In this document: in pieces, positions 8,141 through 15,876 of the stretch
Layout of the letters: every line of letters begins with the position of its first letter
Position numbering within the stretch: position 1 is the first letter of the stretch
DNA from: CAYTOF01 sp964439435
GTDB lineage: Bacteria > Bacillota > Clostridia > Oscillospirales > QAMX01
NCBI GenBank assembly: GCA_964439435.1
Contig: CAYTOF010000017.1
Span: 1-33,105 of the forward strand
DNA length: 33,105 nucleotides
Reading direction: 5' to 3'
Made by a program: the position numbers and the translations under genes
Notes under the pieces: generated by a model
What the model was told of the DNA's origin: nothing
Database searches by the model: none
Seen by the model: the letters and a program-made list of their open reading frames with translations, nothing else

Positions 8141-9039
8141 CCCTTTTATTCTCCGGACAAGGTGCGCAATATTCCGGTATGGGTTATGAACTATACAACA
8201 ACTGTAGCAAAGCTAGGGAAATATATGATACTTGCGAAAAGATGAGAGCAGGAATCAAGAATCTTTGTTTTTTTGGTTCTGAAAATGAACTTTCAAAAAC
8301 AATAAATACCCAACCATGCATCTTTGTGACCTCATTGGCTATGGCTTTTGCTTTGGAAGAAAGTGGATTGGAACCAACTGTTGTTGCTGGTTTTTCAGTT
8401 GGCGAAATTGCTGCATTGACCTTTTCGGGTGTTATGACAATTGAAGAAGGATTTTACACTGTTTGTGAAAGAGCAAATACAATGCACATCAGTTCAATAA
8501 AAAACCCCGGTTCTATGTATGCCATTCTAGGACTGGCCGTGGAAGAGGTGAAAGAACTATTTAGAGATATTGAGAGTGTATACTTTGCTAACATCAACAC
8601 AATTGATCAAATCGTGGTTTCTATACCTCAAGATGATGAAGTTTCTTTTTTAAACATAGTGCGTAAGCGAAAAGTCAAAAACATGAAGTTGCGAGTGTCC
8701 GGAGGCTTTCACTCCCCACTTATGAGAGATGCTGCAGATGAGTTCAGAGCGGTGCTGCAGAATATGTCTTTTCAAAAACCCAGATATCCTGTATATTCTA
8801 ATGTTACTGCCATGCCCTATAGCTATAAAGAATCTGAAATGAAAGAGCAACTTGCCAAACAGATATGCAAACCGGTTTTATGGTTACAGACTATCCTACA
8901 TATGCAAAAGCAAGGGACAAGCTGCTATTTGGAAACAGGGCCGGGGAAAGTATTGCAAGGACTTGTCAAAAGGACCGCTAAAAACTCTTTTGTCCTTAAT
9001 GCCGAAAATAAAAATGACCTTGATTTATACAAAATTTAG
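8128..9039 (+). CDS. fabD: Malonyl-CoA:ACP transacylase (FabD)
   Basis: This 303-residue alpha/beta-hydrolase-like transferase loads malonate from CoA onto ACP. It shows the GQGAQYSGMG oxyanion loop (10-19), the nucleophile elbow GFSVGE with S90, an arginine in CERAN at about 115, and H195 in GGFHSPLM. The C-terminal LETGPGKVLQGLVKR is typical. The elbow residue before the serine is Phe rather than the usual His. AGGAG lies 7-9 nt before the ATG. It overlaps the fabK end and is followed by fabG after 9 nt, so the genes are translated as a coupled block. Confidence 0.94.
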   Translation: MYNLALLFSGQGAQYSGMGYELYNNCSKAREIYDTCEKMRAGIKNLCFFGSENELSKTINTQPCIFVTSLAMAFALEESGLEPTVVAGFSVGEIAALTFSGVMTIEEGFYTVCERANTMHISSIKNPGSMYAILGLAVEEVKELFRDIESVYFANINTIDQIVVSIPQDDEVSFLNIVRKRKVKNMKLRVSGGFHSPLMRDAADEFRAVLQNMSFQKPRYPVYSNVTAMPYSYKESEMKEQLAKQICKPVLWLQTILHMQKQGTSCYLETGPGKVLQGLVKRTAKNSFVLNAENKNDLDLYKI

Positions 9040-9048
9040 GGAGATAAT

Positions 9049-9795
9049 ATGTTCAATTTATACGGAAAAACCGCTGTGATTACCGGTGGCAGCCGAGGTA
9101 TTGGCAGAGCAATTGCTCTTGGGCTCGCATCACATGGATCTAAAATAATCATTCTTTATTCACAAAATCAAGATGCTGCAAACGAGACGAAACAAATGAT
9201 TGAGGATACCGGAACAACTTGTGATTTATATCGCTGTGATATATCAGACAGTCATATGGTAAAGCAAATTGTGTCTGACATCGTCACACAACATGGGTCG
9301 CCACATATCTTGATTAATAATGCCGGCATAGTGCGTGATGCTTTGGTCTTAACAATGAGTGAGCAAGATTTTGATGATGTTATTTCTACAAACTTAAAAG
9401 GTGCATTCAACTTAATACGATTTTTGTCCCCACACTTTTTGCGCTTGAAAACTGGTAGAATCATTAATATCGCTTCCGTTTCTGGAATTACCGGAAACAT
9501 CGGGCAAGCTAACTACTCTGCAGCTAAAGCAGGCCTAATAGGTTTGACAAAAACTGTAGCAAGAGAGCTAGCATCACGAGGTATAACATGCAATGCCATC
9601 GCTCCGGGATTTACCGAAACTGATATGACTTCTAAGATAAAAAGTTCCATTAAAGATATCTTACTTGCATCTATACCTATAAAACGTTTCGCTAAACCCG
9701 AGGACATCGCTGCTTTGGCAATTTTTCTTGCTTCAGATGTAGCTGGATATATCACCGGTGAAGTCATAAAGGTTGATGGCGGAATGTGCATGTAA
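9049..9795 (+). CDS. fabG: 3-oxoacyl-ACP reductase (FabG)
   Basis: This 248-residue short-chain dehydrogenase reduces beta-ketoacyl-ACP with NADPH. It has the Rossmann motif GGSRGIG (13-19), NNAG (90-93), and the catalytic set N115, S143, Y156 and K160 (NYSAAKAG). The C-terminal DVAGYITGEVIKVDGGM is the standard FabG ending. GGGAG sits just upstream of the ATG. It lies between fabD and fabF with gaps of 9 and 25 nt. Confidence 0.95.
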   Translation: MFNLYGKTAVITGGSRGIGRAIALGLASHGSKIIILYSQNQDAANETKQMIEDTGTTCDLYRCDISDSHMVKQIVSDIVTQHGSPHILINNAGIVRDALVLTMSEQDFDDVISTNLKGAFNLIRFLSPHFLRLKTGRIINIASVSGITGNIGQANYSAAKAGLIGLTKTVARELASRGITCNAIAPGFTETDMTSKIKSSIKDILLASIPIKRFAKPEDIAALAIFLASDVAGYITGEVIKVDGGMCM

Positions 9796-9820
9796 AATGG
9801 GATAGAAATGGAGATTCAAA

Positions 9821-11053
9821 ATGAGAAGAGTCGTCATAACCGGAATGGGAGTAATCTCCCCTATCGGAAATAATATAAAAGATTTTTGGCAAGCCCTTAT
9901 AAACGGAATATGCGGTATTGATTTCATAGATTCATTTGACACAACGGATTTTAAAGTAAAAATTGGCGCTCAAGTTAGAAACTTCGATAACGGTGTTCTG
10001 GATCGGAAAGAAATCACTAGGACAGACTTATACGCACAATACGCGCTCGCCGCCTCAATACAAGCTATGGAGGATAGTAAGCTGGAGGGCAAAATAGATC
10101 CTCTGCGTTTAGGCGTCTATATAGGTTCCGGTGTTGGTGGTATCATTACATTTTCAACTGAATATGAAAAATTTCTAAAAGGTGGGCCGAGGCGAGTATC
10201 TCCATTTTACGTACCTATGATGATAGCTAATATGGCCTCCGGCATGGTAGCAATTCGATTCAAAGCACACGGGCCTTCACTAGCTGTTGTGTCTGCATGT
10301 GCGACCGGCAATAACGCAATCGGTGAAGCTTACAGAGCAATAAAACATAATTATGCCGATGCAATAATCGCAGGAGGTGCAGAAGCGCCTATAACACCGA
10401 TTGCACTGGCTGGGTTTTCCAGTGCTATGGCACTTTCCACAAAGAACATTCCATTGGAGAGCTCTTTGCCATTCGATTCCCGTCGTGATGGCTTTGTTAT
10501 GGGAGAAGGTGCCGGTGTGCTCATATTAGAGGAATATGAGCATGCCATAAACAGAGGAGCCGATATTTATGCGGAAATATCAGGATATGGCAACACTTGT
10601 GATGCTGAGCACATTACAGCTCCTAACATGGACGGCATCTATTCAGCAAAGGCTATAAAAGATGCTTTGTTTGGAGCAAGCGGAAACGATGAATCAAGTA
10701 TCTATATAAACGCACACGGAACTGGCACACAATTAAATGATAGTTCGGAAACGCTAGCAATAAAACGAGCGTTAAGCAAAGATCAATTGCATAATACGTT
10801 CATCAGTTCGACCAAATCTATGACCGGACATATGCTAGGAGCTGCTGGAGCAGCTGAGGCTATCACTTCTATTCTAGTTTTACGAGAAGGAACAATACCT
10901 CCTACGATTGGACTTGAATTTCCTGATCCTGCATGCGACTTAAACTATACGCCATTAAAATCTATAACTGCTGAGATTGAAATTGCTCTTTCTTCTTCCT
11001 TCGGGTTTGGTGGCCATAATTCATGTCTTGCTTTTACAAAGAAAGGACTCTGA
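9821..11053 (+). CDS. fabF: 3-oxoacyl-ACP synthase II (FabF)
   Basis: This 410-residue condensing enzyme elongates acyl-ACP with malonyl-ACP. Its Cys-His-His active site is intact: C160 (VVSACATGNNAIG), H299 (NAHGTGTQLND) and H337 (STKSMTGHMLGAAGA), with the supporting K332. The C-terminal SFGFGGHNSCL is the family signature. GGAG lies 8 nt before the ATG. Its stop codon is one base from the accB start, so the acetyl-CoA carboxylase genes begin without a break. Confidence 0.96.
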   Translation: MRRVVITGMGVISPIGNNIKDFWQALINGICGIDFIDSFDTTDFKVKIGAQVRNFDNGVLDRKEITRTDLYAQYALAASIQAMEDSKLEGKIDPLRLGVYIGSGVGGIITFSTEYEKFLKGGPRRVSPFYVPMMIANMASGMVAIRFKAHGPSLAVVSACATGNNAIGEAYRAIKHNYADAIIAGGAEAPITPIALAGFSSAMALSTKNIPLESSLPFDSRRDGFVMGEGAGVLILEEYEHAINRGADIYAEISGYGNTCDAEHITAPNMDGIYSAKAIKDALFGASGNDESSIYINAHGTGTQLNDSSETLAIKRALSKDQLHNTFISSTKSMTGHMLGAAGAAEAITSILVLREGTIPPTIGLEFPDPACDLNYTPLKSITAEIEIALSSSFGFGGHNSCLAFTKKGL

Positions 11054-11054
11054 A

Positions 11055-11495
11055 ATGGATATAGAAAATATCACAAAGTTAGTTAAATTATTTGATGATG
11101 CGGGCCTATCTGTTCTCGATCTTAAGGATGCTGACTTTACACTCAGACTTGAAAAGATATTGTCGACAAACAAACACATGGTTACCTCTACTACGGAAAC
11201 TATCGAACCAACTTGCATTTTAGAAACCGATTCTGCCAATGTTTGCGTCGACTTTAATGAACTTGTCGAAATAAAATCTCCAATGATTGGAGTTGTATAC
11301 CTCTCTCCTTCGCCCGGCGAAAAGCCTTATGTAGAGATAGGTGACCGAGTGAAAAAAGGTGACGTACTCTGTTTGATCGAGGCAATGAAAGTTTTTAATG
11401 AGGTCATATCAGAATATGATGGAGAAATAGTAGATATCTGTATCGGCGATGGGCAAGTCGCGGAATTTTCACAGGTACTGTTTAAAATTTATTGA
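11055..11495 (+). CDS. accB: Biotin carboxyl carrier protein of acetyl-CoA carboxylase
   Basis: The 146-residue protein has an N-terminal helical segment (1-40), a short linker and a C-terminal biotinyl domain (about 72-146). The biotinylated lysine is K112 in EAMKVFNE. It carries CO2 between AccC and the AccAD carboxyltransferase. The ATG at 11055 sits 1 nt after the fabF stop, with AAAGGA about 8 nt upstream inside fabF. The linker is short compared with proteobacterial BCCPs and not alanine/proline-rich. Confidence 0.94.
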   Translation: MDIENITKLVKLFDDAGLSVLDLKDADFTLRLEKILSTNKHMVTSTTETIEPTCILETDSANVCVDFNELVEIKSPMIGVVYLSPSPGEKPYVEIGDRVKKGDVLCLIEAMKVFNEVISEYDGEIVDICIGDGQVAEFSQVLFKIY

Positions 11496-11524
11496 TCTTT
11501 AGCGAATTTTTGTTGGAGGAGAAA

Positions 11525-11944
11525 TTGGAAAATAAACAAATTGAATCTATTCTGCCTCACCGTAGGTCAATGCTTCTTGTTGACAGAGTTGAGTTGACAG
11601 GAAAGAATTCATCACGTGGCGAATACAAAGTAACAGGAAAAGAATGGTTTTTAGATGGGCATTTTCCTGGGAATCCCATTGTTCCCGGTGTGATTTTGTG
11701 TGAGATGATGGCGCAAGCATCTTGTATTATTTTACTTGAACGTCTTAAAACTTCTACACCATATTTTTCCGGAATGCAGAACGTAAAATTCCGAAAAAAA
11801 GTGCTCCCCGGAGATCTGTTTGTTTCTGTTTGTGAATTGATAAAAAACAGAGGCCCCTTCTATTTTGCAAATACAAAGGGATATGTCAACAATGAGCTCT
11901 GTGTGAGTGCCGAACTGTCATTTGCACTTATTAAAGAGGTGTAA
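11525..11944 (+). CDS. fabZ: 3-hydroxyacyl-ACP dehydratase (FabZ)
   Basis: This 139-residue hotdog-fold enzyme dehydrates beta-hydroxyacyl-ACP. The N-terminal ILPHRRSMLLVDRV and the catalytic region GHFPGNPIVPGVILCEMMAQ give H46 and E60. The start is a TTG at 11525, 5 nt after GGAGG at 11515-11519. It yields the canonical FabZ N-terminus; an earlier in-frame TTG at 11492 overlaps the accB stop and lacks a ribosome binding site. Its position between accB and accC is the common streptococcal/clostridial order. Confidence 0.93.
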   Translation: MENKQIESILPHRRSMLLVDRVELTGKNSSRGEYKVTGKEWFLDGHFPGNPIVPGVILCEMMAQASCIILLERLKTSTPYFSGMQNVKFRKKVLPGDLFVSVCELIKNRGPFYFANTKGYVNNELCVSAELSFALIKEV

Positions 11945-11945
11945 T

Positions 11946-13283
11946 ATGTTTTCGAAGATTTTAATCGCTAACAGAGGGGAAGTTGCAGTCAGAATCATTA
12001 GAGCCTGCAAAGAAATGGGTATATCAACTGTTTCTGTGTTTTCCTTTCCTGACCAGGCATCTCTCCATGTGTCTCTTGCTGATGAGAGCTATTGCATCGG
12101 ACCCGCAGCAGCAAAAGACTCTTATCTTAATATATCAGCAATCATCACAGCAGCATTACTTTCGGGTGCACAAGCAATCCATCCCGGATATGGTTTTTTG
12201 GCAGAAAATGTAGAATTTGTAAAGGCCTGTGATGAGAATAACTTGGTTTTTATCGGTCCTTCAGCAGAAACAATTGAGGCAATGGGTAATAAGTCTATTG
12301 CAATAAATACGATGAAAAGTGCCGGTATACCAACTATTCCCGGGACAAATGTTTTAAGAAACGCACAGGAAGCAGAACTATACGCTCAAGAAATCGGTTA
12401 CCCCGTCCTATTAAAAGCTTCTTCAGGGGGAGGTGGACGCGGTATTAGAATTGCTGCCAAGCGAGAAGAATTACTATATCACTTTCCAATAGCCTCAGCA
12501 GAAGCTAAGAACGCTTTTAATGATGACAGTCTATATCTGGAAAAATTTTTAAATCCGGTCAAACATATTGAAACACAAATTCTTGCTGACAAATATGGAA
12601 ATGTCGTTTGTCTCGGCGAAAGAGACTGCTCTCTTCAACGTAAAAACCAAAAACTAATGGAAGAGAGCCCATCCTCTGCCCTATCAGACGATCTTAGAGA
12701 TAAGTTAACAGACTTGTCTATCAAAGCTGTCAAGGCATCAAATTACATAAATGCAGGTACCTTGGAGTTTCTATTGACTGATGATGGCGAGCTTTTTTTC
12801 ATGGAAATGAACACTCGATTGCAAGTAGAGCACCCAATTACTGAAATGGTCACCGGGATAGACCTTGTAAAATGGCAGATTAGAATTGCTGCAGGTTACC
12901 ACCTTACTTTTTCACAAAAAGAAATAGCCTTTAACGGACATGCAATTGAATGCCGAATTAACTCCGAAGATCATCGTAACAACTACCGCCCTTCATGTGG
13001 TAAAATTGACCTTTTGCATATCCCCGGAGGGCCATGGGTTCGTTTTGATACAGCTATATATCAAGATTATACTATTTTGCCTTTTTATGATTCGATGATT
13101 GGAAAACTTATAGTATATGCGAGAACGCGTGAAGAAGCAATTAGAAAAATGCAGGCGTCACTTTGTGAATTGGTGATTGAAGGCATCATTCATAATGGAG
13201 ATTTGATGATAGACTTGCTTTCGGAAGATGAGATTATTTCAGGACAGTATCACACTGACTATATGCTCAAAAGAGGAATTTGA
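11946..13283 (+). CDS. accC: Biotin carboxylase subunit of acetyl-CoA carboxylase
   Basis: This 445-residue ATP-grasp enzyme carboxylates biotin on AccB using ATP and bicarbonate. Visible are the N-terminal KILIANRGEVAVRIIRA, the ATP-binding glycine loop SSGGGGRGIRIA (about 158-169), and EMNTRLQVEHPITEMVTGIDL, which carries metal-binding and catalytic residues. The ATG at 11946 lies directly after the fabZ stop, with GAGG 7 nt upstream. The accD ATG begins 1 nt after its own stop. Confidence 0.96.
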   Translation: MFSKILIANRGEVAVRIIRACKEMGISTVSVFSFPDQASLHVSLADESYCIGPAAAKDSYLNISAIITAALLSGAQAIHPGYGFLAENVEFVKACDENNLVFIGPSAETIEAMGNKSIAINTMKSAGIPTIPGTNVLRNAQEAELYAQEIGYPVLLKASSGGGGRGIRIAAKREELLYHFPIASAEAKNAFNDDSLYLEKFLNPVKHIETQILADKYGNVVCLGERDCSLQRKNQKLMEESPSSALSDDLRDKLTDLSIKAVKASNYINAGTLEFLLTDDGELFFMEMNTRLQVEHPITEMVTGIDLVKWQIRIAAGYHLTFSQKEIAFNGHAIECRINSEDHRNNYRPSCGKIDLLHIPGGPWVRFDTAIYQDYTILPFYDSMIGKLIVYARTREEAIRKMQASLCELVIEGIIHNGDLMIDLLSEDEIISGQYHTDYMLKRGI

Positions 13284-13284
13284 C

Positions 13285-14154
13285 ATGTTAAAGAAAAGTC
13301 TTTTTAAAAAGCCAAACAATATATTAGAGATGAATTCAAACCAAGCTCACATTCAACAAGCACCTGAACAACAGATGATTCCTTGTCCCGGCTGTAAGAG
13401 AATTCATTTTCGCGATGAATTAAAACGCAATATATATGTTTGCTTTAAATGCGGCTATCATCTAAAGCTGTCAGCCAGAACTCGCCTCAATACTATACTC
13501 GACAAAGACAGTTTTATTGAAGAGTACGATAATTTGACTTCAACAAATATAATATCCTTTCCAAGTTATACCAATAAGTTAAAATCCGCCCAAACTAACT
13601 CCGGAGAGAAAGAAGCTGTCGTATGTGGTAAAGGTCGGATAGAAAGTTTCAACACCTCGATTTTCTCAATGGAACCCGGGTTTCTTATGGGCTCTATGGG
13701 TACTGCAGTGGGTGAAAAAATTACTCTTACATTTGAGAATGCAACGGAAAAAGAATTTCCGGTTATTGGTATCATTGTTTCCGGTGGCGCGAGAATGCAG
13801 GAAGGAATCTTTTCTTTAATGCAAATGGCAAAAGTCAGTGCAGCTGTAAAAAGACACAGTGATAATGGTCTCTTGTTCATAGCTTTGTTGACAGACCCAA
13901 CTACTGGAGGTGTAATAGCCAGCTTTGCAATGCAAGCTGATATAATTATTGCTGAGCCCGGCTCCTTAATTGGCTTCGCCGGACCGCGCGTTATAGAGCA
14001 AACCATTAGACAAAAATTGCCCCCGGGCTTTCAACGAGCTGAGTTTCTCCTTCAAAGAGGATTTTTAGATTCAATCGTCTCTAGACAGGATATTAGAAAA
14101 CAATTGGCTTTTTTTCTAAAATTACACGAAACGGAGGCAAGAGTAAGACTATGA
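13285..14154 (+). CDS. accD: Acetyl-CoA carboxylase carboxyltransferase beta subunit
   Basis: The 289-residue protein begins with a four-cysteine zinc ribbon (C34, C37, C53, C56: CPGC and CFKC), followed by the crotonase-like carboxyltransferase domain. That domain has the EPGFLMGSMG, SGGARMQEG and DPTTGGVIASFA segments. Together with AccA it transfers CO2 from biotin to acetyl-CoA, giving malonyl-CoA. AGAGG lies 8 nt before the ATG, inside the end of accC. The accA start overlaps its stop by 4 nt (ATGA), favouring equal synthesis of the two subunits. Confidence 0.95.
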   Translation: MLKKSLFKKPNNILEMNSNQAHIQQAPEQQMIPCPGCKRIHFRDELKRNIYVCFKCGYHLKLSARTRLNTILDKDSFIEEYDNLTSTNIISFPSYTNKLKSAQTNSGEKEAVVCGKGRIESFNTSIFSMEPGFLMGSMGTAVGEKITLTFENATEKEFPVIGIIVSGGARMQEGIFSLMQMAKVSAAVKRHSDNGLLFIALLTDPTTGGVIASFAMQADIIIAEPGSLIGFAGPRVIEQTIRQKLPPGFQRAEFLLQRGFLDSIVSRQDIRKQLAFFLKLHETEARVRL

Positions 14155-14909
14155 AACCTATGGATTTAGTATTAAATGCTCGCTCGACTTCGCGCCCAAC
14201 AGCTCTATTTTATATAAATAATATCTTTCCTGACTTTTTTGAACTTCACGGTGATCGTTGTTTTGGAGATGACCCTTCTATTGTCGCTGGTATTGCTCAT
14301 TTGAGAGATAAACCTGTCACTGTTATCGGGATAGAGAAAGGTACCAACATCAAGGAAAAAGTATTTAGACAATTTGGTTCCCCTCACCCTGAAGGCTATC
14401 GGAAAACTTTGAGACTCATGAGACAAGCTGAGAAGTTTTCACGCCCTATAATCTGTTTCGTCGATACTGCAGGGGCTGGCTGTGATATAGAAGCTGAAGA
14501 AAGAGGACAAGGACATGCTATTGCCAACAATCTTTTTGAAATGTCGACTCTCAAGACTTCAATTTTTTCTGTCATAATAGGAGAAGGTGGCAGCGGGGGC
14601 GCCCTTGCACTTGCAATTGCTGATAAAATATGGATGTTAAATAATGCGATTTATTCAGTAATCTCTCCTGAAGGGTGTGCAAGCATTCTCTGGAAAAATG
14701 TTGATAAAGCTTCAATTGCTGCAGACAAATTGAAACTGACAGCAGAAGATATGTATAAATTTGGTGTTGTTGACGAAATTATTGAAGAGGATAATAGAAG
14801 CTTTGAGGAAGTGTGTTCTGATCTTCATGACAAATTATATGATGCGATTTGCTCCCCTAATCCACTTTACAATCCACAGTCTCGATATAAAAGATTTAGA
14901 AAGTTTTAG
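14151..14909 (+). CDS. accA: Acetyl-CoA carboxylase carboxyltransferase alpha subunit
   Basis: The 252-residue crotonase-fold subunit pairs with AccD. Key segments are FFELHGDRCFGDDPSIVAGIA, FGSPHPEGYRKTLRLMRQAEKF-type text around 80-100, VDTAGAGCDIEAEERGQ, and GEGGSGGALALAIADKIWML, which forms the oxyanion glycines. It is shorter than the E. coli protein because the N-terminal helical extension is reduced, as usual for Firmicutes. It is coupled to accD through ATGA and is followed after 8 nt by a DegV gene. Confidence 0.95.
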   Translation: MKPMDLVLNARSTSRPTALFYINNIFPDFFELHGDRCFGDDPSIVAGIAHLRDKPVTVIGIEKGTNIKEKVFRQFGSPHPEGYRKTLRLMRQAEKFSRPIICFVDTAGAGCDIEAEERGQGHAIANNLFEMSTLKTSIFSVIIGEGGSGGALALAIADKIWMLNNAIYSVISPEGCASILWKNVDKASIAADKLKLTAEDMYKFGVVDEIIEEDNRSFEEVCSDLHDKLYDAICSPNPLYNPQSRYKRFRKF

Positions 14910-14917
14910 GTATTACT

Positions 14918-15745
14918 ATGATATCATTAATAACTGACAGCTCCGCTAATATCTCAGAAGCTCAAGCAGAAGCCTTAGGAGTGAGAATGGTTCCTATTGA
15001 TTATAGTATAAACTGTCAAAGTTACTCTGAATCATTTTCAAATTGCAACGGAGATTTTGAAAGACTAATTCATAAGTACCCCTTTAATTCAAACACATCA
15101 CATCCTTCGGTTGGAGCATTTCTTAGCATCTTCAAGGAATGCTTGAGACGCGGCGAACAGGTAATATGTATTACACTATCTTCACGTTTAAGTGGGACAT
15201 ATAGAAGTGCTACAATCGCTGCTCATGAAGCTGACAGCGATAATATAATAGTCATAGATTCATTGTCAGTTGCCGGCGGGATTCTTTTAATGTTAGAAAA
15301 AGCTAAGGAATTAATCGACAATGGGAACATTACATTATTTGAACTAGCAGTTAGCCTTGAGCAATTGAGAAATAAAATTGGTTTGATATTCTCATTGGAT
15401 AGTATGGAACCTTTACGTCGGAGCGGCAGACTTGGGATGGTACGGCATTCCGTTGGAACCATTTTGAATATCAAGCCATTATTAACATGTAAAAATGGGA
15501 CGATTTTTTCTGAAGGTCAAGCAAAGGGGAAAATCAATCAAGCGAGGATGATGGCTGAACGCATTCCCGAAAAAACCAAAAGGATTATATGTCATTTTTT
15601 TGGAGAAAGAAGCAATTTGGATAACATCAAGTTTGAAATAGATAAACGATTTCCAAATATCCCCAAATCGCTCAATCGTCTAGGACCGGTACTGGGCATA
15701 CATCTCGGCTTGTCTGCACTGGGAATTGCTTGGGTTGAAGAATAG
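14918..15745 (+). CDS. DegV family fatty-acid-binding protein (FakB-like)
   Basis: The 275-residue protein has the DegV fold: an N-terminal ITDSSANIS loop, the LSSRLSGTYRSA motif (about 88-99) whose residues hold the lipid carboxylate, and a DSMEPLRRSGRLG segment (about 162-174). DegV proteins bind a fatty acid; those termed FakB present it to the FakA kinase for phosphorylation and entry into phospholipid synthesis. It lies 8 nt after accA, so it appears to be the last gene of the fatty acid operon. No fakA is in the window. The ribosome binding site is weak (AGG), so coupling to accA is likely. Confidence 0.88.
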   Translation: MISLITDSSANISEAQAEALGVRMVPIDYSINCQSYSESFSNCNGDFERLIHKYPFNSNTSHPSVGAFLSIFKECLRRGEQVICITLSSRLSGTYRSATIAAHEADSDNIIVIDSLSVAGGILLMLEKAKELIDNGNITLFELAVSLEQLRNKIGLIFSLDSMEPLRRSGRLGMVRHSVGTILNIKPLLTCKNGTIFSEGQAKGKINQARMMAERIPEKTKRIICHFFGERSNLDNIKFEIDKRFPNIPKSLNRLGPVLGIHLGLSALGIAWVEE

Positions 15746-15803
15746 CCAATACTGCTATACAGTCATATCGCTTAATTTTATTCTTTGAAGTTGTTTACAG
15801 TTA

Positions 15804-15854
15804 AAAAGTCTTAGCCAATCAAAGGATAGTATCCTCAAGTTGACTAAGACTTTT
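15804..15854. terminator. Shared bidirectional terminator (fab operon / hydrogenase operon)
   Basis: A 15-bp stem with one mismatch (15804-15818 with 15840-15854, core AAAAGTCTTAG/CTAAGACTTTT) encloses a second small palindrome AGGATA-G-TATCCT (15823-15835). T-runs follow on both strands. It sits between the DegV stop and the hndD stop. Confidence 0.88.
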
Positions 15855-15876
15855 CGTTTTTAATGCTTTTTAATGA

